DNA of 64,000 bases, taken from positions 223,531-287,530 of the forward strand of contig NZ_JACOFR010000007.1 in NCBI RefSeq assembly GCF_019455385.1, written 5' to 3'. Shown one piece after another: positions 44,302 to 53,296 of this stretch. A model generated the notes under the pieces. That model saw only the letters and a list, made by a program, of their open reading frames with translations. It searched no databases and was not told the DNA's origin. The stretch is from Bradyrhizobium sp. BR 10289 (GTDB lineage Bacteria > Pseudomonadota > Alphaproteobacteria > Rhizobiales > Xanthobacteraceae). The translations under genes and the position numbers were made by a program. The first letter of the stretch is position 1, and each line of letters opens with the position of its first letter.

Positions 44302-46346
44302 GTCTTGCCTCCGGAAGTGCCGCCTGCCGCCATGACGCGCGGCAGGGTTATGATGAACTCGGTGAATGCACCGGGTTCGGTGTTGACGTCGATCGTGCCG
44401 CCGTGCTGCTTCACCACGATATCGTGGCTCATGGACAGGCCGAGGCCAGTGCCCTCGCCGGCCGGCTTGGTGGTGAAGAAGGGATTGAACATCTTCTCCT
44501 TCACCTCGGGTGGGATTCCGGTGCCATTGTCGCGGATCCGGATCTCGACGCTGCCGCCAAGGTCTTTCGTCGTGGCGCGCAGGGTCGGCTCGAAGGCGCC
44601 CGCGGCGTTTTCCTTGCGCTTGGCGGCAGCGTAGAAGCCGTTCGAGATCAAGTTGAGGAAGACACGCGCGATCTCCTGCGGATAGATGTCGACCATGCCG
44701 GCTGCGGGATCGAAGTCGCGCTCGAGCGTGACGTTGAAAGCGGGGCGTTCGGCACGGGCGCCGTGATAGGCGAGATTGAGGCTCTCCTCCACCACCGCGT
44801 TGATATCGCTGGGGCGGTGCTCGCCGGACCCTTCGCGCGAATGCAGCAGCATGTTCCTGACGATGGAATCGGCGCGCTTGCCGTGCTGTACGACCTTCTC
44901 GAGATTGCTCCTGAGCATGCCGGTCAGCTCGTCGACCTCCTCTTTGGTCTTGCCATCGAGCGAGGCCGTTTGCAGAGCCTCGTTGAGCTCGTCGATCAAC
45001 TCGGTCGAAACCGAGGAGAAATTGTTGACGAAATTGAGCGGGTTCTTGATCTCGTGGGCGATGCCCGCGGTGAGCTGGCCGAGCGAGGCGAGCTTCTCGG
45101 TCTGGATCAGGCGGTCCTGGGCGGCGTGCAAATCATTCAGGGATTGCCGCAACTCCGCCGTCCGCTGCTCGACCTTGTTCTCGAGGTCGGCGTAGGATTC
45201 CTGCAGGCGCCCGCCCATGTGGTTGAACTGGTCGGCAAGCTCCTCGAGCTCGTCGCCGGTCTTGATCGAGATGCGCTGGGCGAAATCGCCGCCGCCGATC
45301 CGCTCGGCGCCGGTGCGCAGCGCCTGGATCGGCCCGACCATGCGGCGCGCAAGAAAGATCCCTGCGAGCACGGCAAAGATCGACGCCGCGAGCAGCACGA
45401 GTGCCAGCCGTTCCAGCGCGGCATAGAGCGCCGCATAGGCCTCCTCGACCGGCAGCTCGACGAACATGGTCCAATGCAGCGGAGCGATCGGGGCTGATGC
45501 CGTCAGCACCTTCTGCCCCTGGAGATTGCGTGCTTCCGGAAGCGTGTCGGGCATGGTGCCGCCATCGGCCAGCGCGGCGCGCACCTGCACCAGACCAGAC
45601 ATGTCGGTGTTGCGAAGGACCAGGCTAATATCGGGATGCGCGATCAGGCGTCCTTCCGGACCGACGACGTAAGCATGTCCGTTCTTGCCGACCTTGATCT
45701 GGGACACGACGTCCCAGATCAGCTTGAGATTGACTTCGGCAATGCTGACGCCGGCGTCCTTGCGCGGCCCCGCCTGCGCCAGCGTCATGTAGGGTTCGGA
45801 CTCCCTGCGAAAATAGACCGGTCCGTAAAACACCTTGCGCGCGACCGCTTCGGTGAACTTGGGATCGTGGGACAGGTCCACCCCGCTATCGATCGAGTCC
45901 ATCGCCAGCCGCGAGACGCGGAGGCGCTCCCGCCCGGTGGCATCGACCTCGGCAAGCTCGGTGATCGCGGGCACCTGACGCAGCAGCCGCAGCGCGTCGA
46001 ACCGGCGCTGCTCGATCGAGCCCGCCGACCAGGGCAGCTGGGTGGTCCAGCCGAGCTGGCTCTCGATTTCCTTGACGAACTGGCCGATCTTGGCGGCGGC
46101 CGCCTCGGCCTGCTCATGCTGGACGCGGATCAGCGCGGCCTTGTGCTCGCGATAATAGAAGAAGACTTCGAACAGGCCGTTGGCCAACAGCGCGATCGCC
46201 ACCACGGCCACGAACAGCGCGACATATTTGGTGAACAGCCGGGTCCTGATCCCCCGCCGCGCGGCCTCGCCCAAGACGGCCCCATCGGGGGCCGCGCGCG
46301 GCAACGTCCTGGCTCGCCGGGTGTCGGGATTGAGGGAAAGGCTCAT
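44298..46346 (-). CDS. membrane sensor histidine kinase with periplasmic dCache-like domain
   Basis: A 682-residue kinase. A first membrane helix lies at about residues 35-60 (YVALFVAVVAIALLANGLF), followed by a periplasmic sensory domain of about 270 residues with dCache features (VGKNGHAYVVGPEGRLIAHP), a second helix, a HAMP domain (ARRMVGPIQALRTGAERIGGG), coiled coil, HisKA with phospho-His (GIAHEIKNPLN) and an ATPase domain (DNGTGIPPEV; GEGTGLGLS). The frame extends 55 codons upstream, but the ATG at 46346 is the sensible start. It lies 43 bases downstream of a broken substrate-binding protein gene and overlaps its response regulator by four bases. Confidence 0.93.
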   Translation of the reverse strand: MSLSLNPDTRRARTLPRAAPDGAVLGEAARRGIRTRLFTKYVALFVAVVAIALLANGLFEVFFYYREHKAALIRVQHEQAEAAAAKIGQFVKEIESQLGWTTQLPWSAGSIEQRRFDALRLLRQVPAITELAEVDATGRERLRVSRLAMDSIDSGVDLSHDPKFTEAVARKVFYGPVYFRRESEPYMTLAQAGPRKDAGVSIAEVNLKLIWDVVSQIKVGKNGHAYVVGPEGRLIAHPDISLVLRNTDMSGLVQVRAALADGGTMPDTLPEARNLQGQKVLTASAPIAPLHWTMFVELPVEEAYAALYAALERLALVLLAASIFAVLAGIFLARRMVGPIQALRTGAERIGGGDFAQRISIKTGDELEELADQFNHMGGRLQESYADLENKVEQRTAELRQSLNDLHAAQDRLIQTEKLASLGQLTAGIAHEIKNPLNFVNNFSSVSTELIDELNEALQTASLDGKTKEEVDELTGMLRSNLEKVVQHGKRADSIVRNMLLHSREGSGEHRPSDINAVVEESLNLAYHGARAERPAFNVTLERDFDPAAGMVDIYPQEIARVFLNLISNGFYAAAKRKENAAGAFEPTLRATTKDLGGSVEIRIRDNGTGIPPEVKEKMFNPFFTTKPAGEGTGLGLSMSHDIVVKQHGGTIDVNTEPGAFTEFIITLPRVMAAGGTSGGKT

Positions 46347-46389
46347 GCCCGGGAAACTAGCAAGAAGACCTGGCCTTGTCTCTTGCCGG

Positions 46390-47374
46390 CTATTCGATGA
46401 CCTCATCCGCCAGCGCCAGCAAGGTGGGCGGAATTTCAAGTCCGGTCGCCTTCGCCGTCTTGAGATTGAGCACCAGGGGATAGCGGGTCGGCTGCTCGAA
46501 CGGGAGATCACCGGGGTTGGCCCCGTTGAAGATGCGAGCGACCAATGCGGCCGCCCGCTCGAAGGATTCCGACGAATCCGCCCCGTAGGACATCAAGCCG
46601 CCGTCGCGCGCGAAATCGTCGAATTCGTAGATGGCGGGCAGCTTCCGGACGGCCGCAAACTCGAACACCCGCTCGCGGTTGAGGATGGTGAGCGCGTCCG
46701 CCACCATCAGGATGCCGTCAGGCAAATCGTCATTCATCGCCGAAAACGGCTTCGTTGAAATCATCGGGTTCGCGAACGCCCAAGGCCTGCACGGTCAGTC
46801 CCAGCGCCTGGGCCGCCTTTGCGGATGCCTGGTAGCGCGTGGTCATCCCGAGGTCGTCCTTGTTCCAGAGCATGGCGACCTTGGTCAGCTTCGGCGACAT
46901 CTCCTTGAGCAGCGACAGGCGCTTGGCGCTGAGGGTTGCCGCGACGTCGGAAATCCCGGTGATCTTGCCGCCCGGATGCGCCAGGCTCTCGATCAGCCTG
47001 GTTTCGACGGGATCTCCGATGCCGCTGGCCGCGACTGTGGGGATGCCGGCCGCCTTGGCGGCTGTTGCCGTCGGGTAGCCGACGATCACGATGGCATCGA
47101 CATTCTTGGCCTTCAGCTCCGCGGCCAGCATGGGGAGCATCGCGACGTCACCCAGCGCGCTGCGTGCCTCAAAACTCAGGTTCTGGCCGAGCTTGAAACC
47201 ACGCGCCTCCAGCGCCTTGATCAGGATCTGCCCCTTCTGGCTTGCTGCGGTCACCGGCGTGGTCGGAGTCAGGGTGCCGAGACGGTAAACACGACCTTCC
47301 GTCCCGGCCGATGCCTTGCCCGGCCATGCAAGGGCGGCTCCGCCAAGAACTGCCAGAAAGTCCCGCCGTTTCAT
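46390..47374 (-). pseudogene. ABC-type substrate-binding protein (PF04392-like), frameshifted
   Basis: Two overlapping frames make up one protein. The 5' frame (47374-46730) begins with MKRRDFLAVLGGAALAWPGKASA, a twin-arginine-like signal peptide, and runs through DAIVIVGYPTATAAK to REPDDFNEAV. It then shifts, and the 3' frame (from about 46750 to 46390) continues with SAMNDDLPDGILMVAD and PFEQPTRYPLVLNLKTAKA, the normal C-terminal blocks. One extra base near 46741-46752 explains the shift. No permease or ATPase is nearby; the neighbour is a sensor kinase, so the protein may have been its periplasmic ligand receptor. It is either a recent pseudogene or a sequencing error. Confidence 0.8.
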
Positions 47375-47441
47375 CCAGACAAACTCGCCACAGGCGCGCA
47401 TGCGCGGCGCACCGCGATCACAATACCGGATATCGCACGGC

Positions 47442-47476
47442 AAAAAAAAGCGGCAACAGCCAAGGCTGTTGCCGCT
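47442..47476 (-). terminator. rho-independent terminator of the RND efflux operon
   Basis: On the minus strand a perfect 13-base stem (AGCGGCAACAGCC / GGCTGTTGCCGCT) with a two-base loop runs directly into eight T residues. It begins 22 bases after the RND permease stop and isolates the efflux operon from the signalling operon. Confidence 0.93.
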
Positions 47477-47498
47477 TCGCACGTAAATCCGCGCCGAC

Positions 47499-50400
47499 TC
47501 AGGTCGGCCTCAGCGCCTTGGCATGGAGGTCGAGATCGTTGACCTGCTTGTTCCGCTCGGAATCGGCCGCCGCGCGATGGTCGGTCGCCAGCACCACATA
47601 GACCGCCGGCAGCACGAACAGCGTGAACAGCGTGCCGATCGACATGCCGGCGACGACGACGAGACCGATCGAGAAACGGCTGGCCGCGCCGGCTCCGGAG
47701 GCCGTCAGCAGCGGGATCAGGCCGGTTACCATCGCAGCCGTCGTCATCAGGATCGGACGGAGGCGGATACGCGCCGACATCTCGATGGCCGAGCGGCGAT
47801 CGAGCCGTTCCTTGACCTGGAGCTCGTTGGCGAACTCCACCATCAGGATGCCGTGCTTGGTGATCAGGCCGACCAGGGTGAGCAGACCGACCTGGGTATA
47901 GATGTTCATGGTCGCAACGCCGAAGAACAGCGGGATCAGCGCGCCGACGATCGCCATCGGCACCGAGATCATGATCACGAACGGGTCACGCAAGCTCTCG
48001 AACTGCGCCGCCAGTACCAGGAAGATGATGATCAGCGCGAAACCAAAGGTGATCGCGAGCTGATTGCCTTCCTGGACGTATTGCCTGCTGTCCGCGAGAT
48101 AATCGTGGCTGAAGCCGGCCGGCAACTTCTTGGCCTCGCCTTCGAGGAAGTCCACCGCCGCACCGACGGTCACGCCGGGCATGGGCACCGCCGAGAAGGT
48201 CGCCGAGTTCAGCTGATTGTAATGCGTCAGCGAATTCGCGTCGGTCCTGGTCTTGATCGAGACCACGGTCGACAGCGGGAGCTGCTGGCCGGTGTTGGTC
48301 ATCACGTAGTAACCGCCGAGCGACTCCGGCGACAGCCTGTTGGCGCGCGGCACCTGCGGGATCACCTGGTAGGACCGGCCTTCGAGATTGAAACGGTTGA
48401 TGTAGTTGCCGCCGAGCAGAACCGCGAGCGTCGAGCCGAGGTTCTGCATGTTGATGCCGAGATCCTGCGCCTTGCTGCGGTCGACCGTGACCTGAACGCT
48501 CGGCTGGTTGAAGGCAAGGTCGCTGTCGGAGACGATGAACATGCCGCTCTTGCGCGCAGCGTCCTTCAGCTTCTCCATCTGCTCGAAGACGGTCTGGTAG
48601 CCCGCGGTCGAGTTGATGACCATCTGTATCGGCAGACCGCCCGGGCCGCCCGGCAGCGGCGGCAGGTTGAACGCAAAGGCCTGCACGCCCTCGATCTTGG
48701 AAAGCTCGGCCTGCACCAGCGGCTTCAGCTGGATCGACGAGCGCTTGCGCTCCTCCCAGGGCTTCAGCAGCATGCCGGCGATGCCGCCTTGCGGACCGTT
48801 GATGCCGTTCAGCACGAAGCGGAGATCGGTCTCGGGGAATTTCTGGAATTCCTTGTCGAGCTTGTCGCCATAGAAATCGACATAGTCGATGTTGGCGTAT
48901 TTCGGCGCCTTGGTCACCGCGAATACGATGCCCTGGTCTTCTTCGGGCGCCAGCTCCTTCGAGGTGTGCATATAGAGGAAGCCGACCAGACCGAGGATCG
49001 TCACGGCGAACAGGCCGGTGATCGCCTTGTAATCGAGCGAGCGATCGAGCCTGCGGCCGTACCAGCGCGTCATCGCACCGAACACCCGGTTCACGAGCTT
49101 GGCGAAACGGCCCTCCTCCGTGTTCTTCAGCAGCACCGAGCACATCATCGGCGACAGCGTCAGCGCGATCACGCCCGACACGATCACAGAGCCTGCGAGA
49201 GTGAAGGCAAATTCGCGGAACAGCGAGCCGGTGAGGCCTCCGAGGAAGCCGATCGGCGCGTACACCGCGGCGAGCGTGATCGTCATCGAGATCACGGGCC
49301 CGACGATCTCGCGCGCGCCCTCCATCGCCGCCTGGACCGGCGTCTTTCCTTCTTCCAGATGGCGATGGATGTTCTCCACCACCACGATGGCGTCGTCGAC
49401 CACGAGGCCGATCGCGAGCACCATCGCGAGCAGTGTCAAAAGGTTGAAGCTGAAGCCCAGCGCCAGCATCAAGGTGCAGACGCCGATCATCGACAGCGGA
49501 ATGGTGACGACGGGGATGATGACCGAGCGGAGCGAGGCCAGGAACAGGAAGATCACCACGATCACGATGATCACGGCTTCGCCCAGCGTCTTCTCCACCT
49601 CGTCGATCGAGGATTGGATGAATTTGGTCGAGTCGTAGGCGACCTTCATCTTCATCGAGGGAGGAAGGTTGCGCTCGAGCTCCGGGAACAGCGCGCGCAC
49701 GCCCTTGACCAGCGTCAGCGGATTGCCTTGCGGCGTCGCGTTCACGCCGATGAAGATCGCATGCTCGCCGTTGAAGGCGACGCTGGCGTCGGTGCTCTGC
49801 GCGGCAAGCTCGACTGTTGCGATGTCCTCCATCCGCACGAAGCCGCCGTCCTTGGCCTTGACGATCATCTTCCTGAACTGGTTGACGTCGGTGAGGCTGG
49901 TGTTGGTCGAGATATTGGAAACGATCAGATAGCCCTTGGTCTGGCCCGCCGCGGACTGGAAGTTGTTGGCCTGGATAGCGGCCGCGACATCGGCCGACGA
50001 CACGTTGCGGCCGGCCATCTTCATGGGGTCAAGCCACAGCCGCATCGCAAAGGTCTGGCCGCCGAGAATGTCGGCGGAGGCGACGCCGTCGACGGTCGAC
50101 AGCACCGGCTGCACCACGCGCGTCAGGTAGTCCGAGATCGCCGAGCCCGACAGCTCCTCGGAGGAGAAGCCGAGATACATCACGGCCGTGGTCTGGCCCG
50201 TGGTCTTGGTGACGATCGGATCGTTCGATTCCTTCGGGATCAAATATTTGACCGAGTTCGTCTTCGCCAGCACCTCGGTGAGCGCCTGGTTCGGATCGAA
50301 GTTCAGCTTGATGTAGACCTGGATCGTCGAGGTGCCGAGCACCGAGGACGAGGTCATGTAGTCGACGCCTTCGGCGGAGGCGACGGCCTGCTCGATCGGC

Positions 50401-50594
50401 GTGGTGATGAAGCCCTGGATCAGGTCCGCGGACGCGCCGGGATAGACGGTCGTGATGTTGATGACCGTGTTCGACAGCTTCGGATATTGCCGGATCGGCA
50501 GCACCATCGCGGCGCGGAGGCCGATCAGCAGGATCAGCAGGCTGACGACGACCGACAGAACCGGGCGTTTGATGAAAATGTCGGTAAAGCGCAT
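47499..50594 (-). CDS. RND (HAE1-type) multidrug efflux permease
   Basis: A 1031-residue inner-membrane drug/proton antiporter with the duplicated RND layout. N-terminus MRFTDIFIKRPVLSVVVS is typical, and the proton-relay region of helix 4 is GLVVDDAIVVVENIHR with adjacent aspartates. Two large periplasmic loops are visible as long non-hydrophobic regions. The ATG at 50594 is chosen over the longer frame because the family starts there. It works with the adaptor encoded upstream; no outer-membrane TolC-type gene is in the operon, so it must use one from elsewhere. Confidence 0.95.
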   Translation of the reverse strand: MRFTDIFIKRPVLSVVVSLLILLIGLRAAMVLPIRQYPKLSNTVINITTVYPGASADLIQGFITTPIEQAVASAEGVDYMTSSSVLGTSTIQVYIKLNFDPNQALTEVLAKTNSVKYLIPKESNDPIVTKTTGQTTAVMYLGFSSEELSGSAISDYLTRVVQPVLSTVDGVASADILGGQTFAMRLWLDPMKMAGRNVSSADVAAAIQANNFQSAAGQTKGYLIVSNISTNTSLTDVNQFRKMIVKAKDGGFVRMEDIATVELAAQSTDASVAFNGEHAIFIGVNATPQGNPLTLVKGVRALFPELERNLPPSMKMKVAYDSTKFIQSSIDEVEKTLGEAVIIVIVVIFLFLASLRSVIIPVVTIPLSMIGVCTLMLALGFSFNLLTLLAMVLAIGLVVDDAIVVVENIHRHLEEGKTPVQAAMEGAREIVGPVISMTITLAAVYAPIGFLGGLTGSLFREFAFTLAGSVIVSGVIALTLSPMMCSVLLKNTEEGRFAKLVNRVFGAMTRWYGRRLDRSLDYKAITGLFAVTILGLVGFLYMHTSKELAPEEDQGIVFAVTKAPKYANIDYVDFYGDKLDKEFQKFPETDLRFVLNGINGPQGGIAGMLLKPWEERKRSSIQLKPLVQAELSKIEGVQAFAFNLPPLPGGPGGLPIQMVINSTAGYQTVFEQMEKLKDAARKSGMFIVSDSDLAFNQPSVQVTVDRSKAQDLGINMQNLGSTLAVLLGGNYINRFNLEGRSYQVIPQVPRANRLSPESLGGYYVMTNTGQQLPLSTVVSIKTRTDANSLTHYNQLNSATFSAVPMPGVTVGAAVDFLEGEAKKLPAGFSHDYLADSRQYVQEGNQLAITFGFALIIIFLVLAAQFESLRDPFVIMISVPMAIVGALIPLFFGVATMNIYTQVGLLTLVGLITKHGILMVEFANELQVKERLDRRSAIEMSARIRLRPILMTTAAMVTGLIPLLTASGAGAASRFSIGLVVVAGMSIGTLFTLFVLPAVYVVLATDHRAAADSERNKQVNDLDLHAKALRPT

Positions 50595-50625
50595 CGCGGC
50601 GATCTCGATTTCTTTGTCTTTTGAG

Positions 50626-50653
50626 AAGTGATCCGGCCCGGGCCGGATCACTT
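50626..50653 (-). other. 28-base perfect palindrome between adaptor and RND genes
   Basis: AAGTGATCCGGCCC and its complement abut without a loop. It lies 13 bases after the adaptor stop and 31 bases before the RND start, in the transcribed intercistronic region. It may form an mRNA hairpin that separates expression of the two genes. Confidence 0.7.
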
Positions 50654-50665
50654 GTATCTATTGGA

Positions 50666-51859
50666 TCAGTAGCGCGGCGGCTGCGCCGGGATCTGCGGCG
50701 CCGGGTCGGTCGAGATCGACACCGCCGCACCCGATTGCAGCTTGAGCTGGCCGACGGCCACGACCTTGTCGCCCGCCTTCACGCCCTTGACGATCTCGAC
50801 GCGGCCGTCGACGCGGCTGCCGGTCTGCACGAAGGTGCGCACCGCGGAGAGACTGGTCTTGCCGTCAGCGTCCTTCTTCTCGGTGATCACGAACACGGAG
50901 TCGCCGTACAGCGTGTAGTCGACCGCGGTCTCCGGCACGGTGATCACCGCCGGCTTGTCCGGCAGCACCACCGTGGTGGTCACGAACATGCCGGGTTTCA
51001 GGATCTTGTCGGGATTGGCGATGGTTGCCTGCACGCGGATGTTGCGGGTGTCGGCGGCGATCTGCGGCTCGATCGTGGTGATCTTGCCGTCGAAGGTGCG
51101 GCCCGGATAGGCGTCGACCTTGAGCCGGACCGGCTGGCCGACCTTCAGGTTGCCGGAATCCTTCTCCGTCACGGTGAAATTGGCCCACAGTTCCGACAGA
51201 TCGGTCAGCGAGACGATCGCCGTGCCGGCGGTCAGGTACTGGCCGACCTCGACCTTGCGGACACCGAGATCGCCCGCGAACGGCGCGCGCACCAGCTTCT
51301 GCGAGATCAAGGCCTCGGTCTTGGCGATGCCGGCCTGGGCCTGGTCATAGGCGGCCTGCGCCGTGTCGACGGTCGCCTGCGGACCGAACTGACGCGAGGC
51401 CAGCTGCTTGGCGCGGTCGAGCGAGAGCTGAGCGACGGTGGCCTGCGCCTTGTAATTGGCGAGGTCGCCCTGCTCCGGCATGTCGAACAGCTGCACGAGC
51501 GGTGTGCCGGCTTCGACATGCGTGCCCGGCTCGAACTTGATCTCGGTGACGCGGCCGTTGACGTCGGCGCTGACGTCGACCTGGTGCACGGCGGCAAGGC
51601 CGCCGACCGCGGTGAGCAGGTTCGGCACGACTTCCGACTTCGCCTCGGCCGCGCTCACGGCGGTCGGCGGCGGCTTGTTGTTAGCGAAGAACTGCTTGAT
51701 CATCTGGCCGCGGAAATAATTGAACCAGACGAGACCACCGACGAGCGCTGCCAGCAGCGCGCCGACGATGATGAACCAGAGCACCGGCCGAACCGGACGC
51801 TTGGGAGCCTTGTTGTCGATCGGTTGGCCCGAAATCTTGTGTTCGGCTACGATGTTCAT
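50666..51859 (-). CDS. RND efflux periplasmic adaptor (HlyD/AcrA type)
   Basis: A 397-residue membrane-fusion protein. One N-terminal helix (VLWFIIVGALLAALVGGLVW) anchors it; then come a beta-barrel/lipoyl part (VSADVNGRVTEIKFEPGTHV and RAPFAGDLGVRKVEVGQYL) and a coiled-coil hairpin (ANYKAQATVAQLSLDRAKQLA). It links the RND pump to an outer-membrane channel. Its ATG is one base after the TetR stop, so the genes are co-transcribed. Confidence 0.95.
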   Translation of the reverse strand: MNIVAEHKISGQPIDNKAPKRPVRPVLWFIIVGALLAALVGGLVWFNYFRGQMIKQFFANNKPPPTAVSAAEAKSEVVPNLLTAVGGLAAVHQVDVSADVNGRVTEIKFEPGTHVEAGTPLVQLFDMPEQGDLANYKAQATVAQLSLDRAKQLASRQFGPQATVDTAQAAYDQAQAGIAKTEALISQKLVRAPFAGDLGVRKVEVGQYLTAGTAIVSLTDLSELWANFTVTEKDSGNLKVGQPVRLKVDAYPGRTFDGKITTIEPQIAADTRNIRVQATIANPDKILKPGMFVTTTVVLPDKPAVITVPETAVDYTLYGDSVFVITEKKDADGKTSLSAVRTFVQTGSRVDGRVEIVKGVKAGDKVVAVGQLKLQSGAAVSISTDPAPQIPAQPPRY

Positions 51860-51860
51860 G

Positions 51861-52562
51861 TCATGCACTCTCTGCAATCGCCGTCTTGCCCGCACCCACG
51901 GCCTGATCGTGGCTCAAATGCGAAGCAATTGCGGCGTCGTTAAGTCCGATACCCCTCAGGAGAAACTCACACAGCTGCCGCTCGAGGTCGCCAGCCTTGC
52001 CGTAAGCGAGGCAGGGCGTAGCCGGCAGCCTGGCCAGCGCAGCCGTCATCAACGTGTGATGCGCAAACCAGAACAGGTTGAGCGGATCGCCGCTGAATGG
52101 CCGCGCGTCACCGCTGGCAACCGCACGATCGAGCGAAGCGACGAACACCGCCCCGATCAGCTTCTCGATCTTGGCATATAGCAGACGGGCGAATTCGCCA
52201 TCATCCAAATGACTCGTGGCCATCAGTCGCAGGCGCTGCGCTTCTTCCTGATCGGGACCATCGGCGATGTGGAGGAAGTGCTGGACCATGCCGCGGATCA
52301 GCTCGACCAGCGCCGCCGTCGATGGCTCCCGTTCGAGCAACTCCATGAAGGCCGGGTCCGCCTCGCACTCGTCGCTGAGAATTTCGGCGTAAAGCGCCGC
52401 CTTGGACGGGAAATGCTTGAACAGCAGCGCCTCGGAAATGGCAGCAGCGGCCGCCACGCTCTTCGTCGTGGTGCCGGTATAGCCGTGTCGGGCAAAGCAG
52501 CGTTTCGCGGCTCCGAGGATCAATTGACGCCTCAGGTCGCTCGTCATACGCAATGAGCTCAT
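51861..52562 (-). CDS. TetR-family repressor of the efflux operon
   Basis: A 233-residue regulator with the TetR helix-turn-helix (AKRCFARHGYTGTTTKSVAA, then ISEALLFKHFPSKAALY) and a ligand-binding helical body. The ATG at 52562 starts four bases after the palindromic operator; an ATG at 52547 is also possible and neither has a strong ribosome site. As first gene of tetR-adaptor-RND it should regulate itself and the pump together. Confidence 0.92.
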   Translation of the reverse strand: MSSLRMTSDLRRQLILGAAKRCFARHGYTGTTTKSVAAAAAISEALLFKHFPSKAALYAEILSDECEADPAFMELLEREPSTAALVELIRGMVQHFLHIADGPDQEEAQRLRLMATSHLDDGEFARLLYAKIEKLIGAVFVASLDRAVASGDARPFSGDPLNLFWFAHHTLMTAALARLPATPCLAYGKAGDLERQLCEFLLRGIGLNDAAIASHLSHDQAVGAGKTAIAESA

Positions 52563-52566
52563 GCTA

Positions 52567-52582
52567 GTGAGTAAGCACTCAC
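52567..52582 (-). promoter_or_regulatory. TetR operator of the efflux operon
   Basis: GTGAGT-AAGC-ACTCAC is a perfect inverted repeat with 4-base spacer directly ahead of the tetR start, the usual form of TetR-family operators near alphaproteobacterial efflux operons. Binding here would cover the promoter or the start region. Confidence 0.75.
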
Positions 52583-52705
52583 CCACGCAAAAGTCAAGCA
52601 GAATGCTGCGCCGCAACCTAAGTGGGTACAGACTCGTTGGAAATTAGCAACACCGTACCGTCCTCGGGGCCGGGGGTGACGGGTTCGGGCGTGAGCACGG
52701 AGAGG

Positions 52706-53296
52706 CTAGATCGGCTGGAAGCCGAGGTCGCCGCGGATCCGGTTGACGATATAGGTGCCGTCCCTGGTCGGCAGGATCCGCTCCAGGCTGGCGCTGTCGA
52801 TCTTCACGTTGGCGAAGCGCGGCCCGGCCGAGACATCGTGGACGGCTTGGGCGAAGGCTTCCACCTCGGCCATGGTCGAGATCGACTGGCTGTGCTTGAT
52901 GCCGCAGGCCGTGGCGATGCCGACGAGGTCGGCGGCGGCGGAGGTGTGGCTGGTCTGGCCGCCGGTCTCGCCATAGGCCTCGTTGTCGAGCACGACGATG
53001 GAGAGGTTCGGCGGCTTCTGCAGGCCGATGGTGGCGAGGCTGCCCAAGCCCATCAGCATCTCGCCATCGCCGGTGATGACCAGCACCGGCAGTTTTGGCT
53101 GCGCCAGCGCGAGACCAAGCCCGATCATCGCCGCGCCGCCCATCCCGCCCCAGAGATAGAAATTGCGGGCGTGGTCACCGGCGGCGCACATGTCGTTGGT
53201 GGAGGCACCTAAGCCGCCGATCGCAACGACGTCCTTGCGGTTCGCCAGCAACGTGGAGACGACCTGGCGGCGGTCGAGGAGATTGGCCTTGCTCAT
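52706..53296 (-). CDS. ThDP-dependent decarboxylase-like protein, ThDP-binding (beta) subunit
   Basis: A 196-residue pyrimidine-pyrophosphate domain of a thiamine-diphosphate enzyme. The ThDP motif is visible as GDGEMLMGLGSL..LDNEAYG, with the GDG and final N about 29 residues apart. It resembles the C-terminal subunit of sulfopyruvate or phosphonopyruvate decarboxylase (ComE type). The frame is open far upstream, but the ATG at 53296 overlaps the alpha-subunit stop by four bases and starts the normal domain. The substrate is uncertain. Confidence 0.82.
   Translation of the reverse strand: MSKANLLDRRQVVSTLLANRKDVVAIGGLGASTNDMCAAGDHARNFYLWGGMGGAAMIGLGLALAQPKLPVLVITGDGEMLMGLGSLATIGLQKPPNLSIVVLDNEAYGETGGQTSHTSAAADLVGIATACGIKHSQSISTMAEVEAFAQAVHDVSAGPRFANVKIDSASLERILPTRDGTYIVNRIRGDLGFQPI

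Noticed and set aside
47523..50624. 1033-codon open frame antisense to the RND permease gene
   Set aside because: Its composition is dominated by Arg, His, Asp and Glu and it shows no domain; it mirrors the codon bias of the real RND gene.
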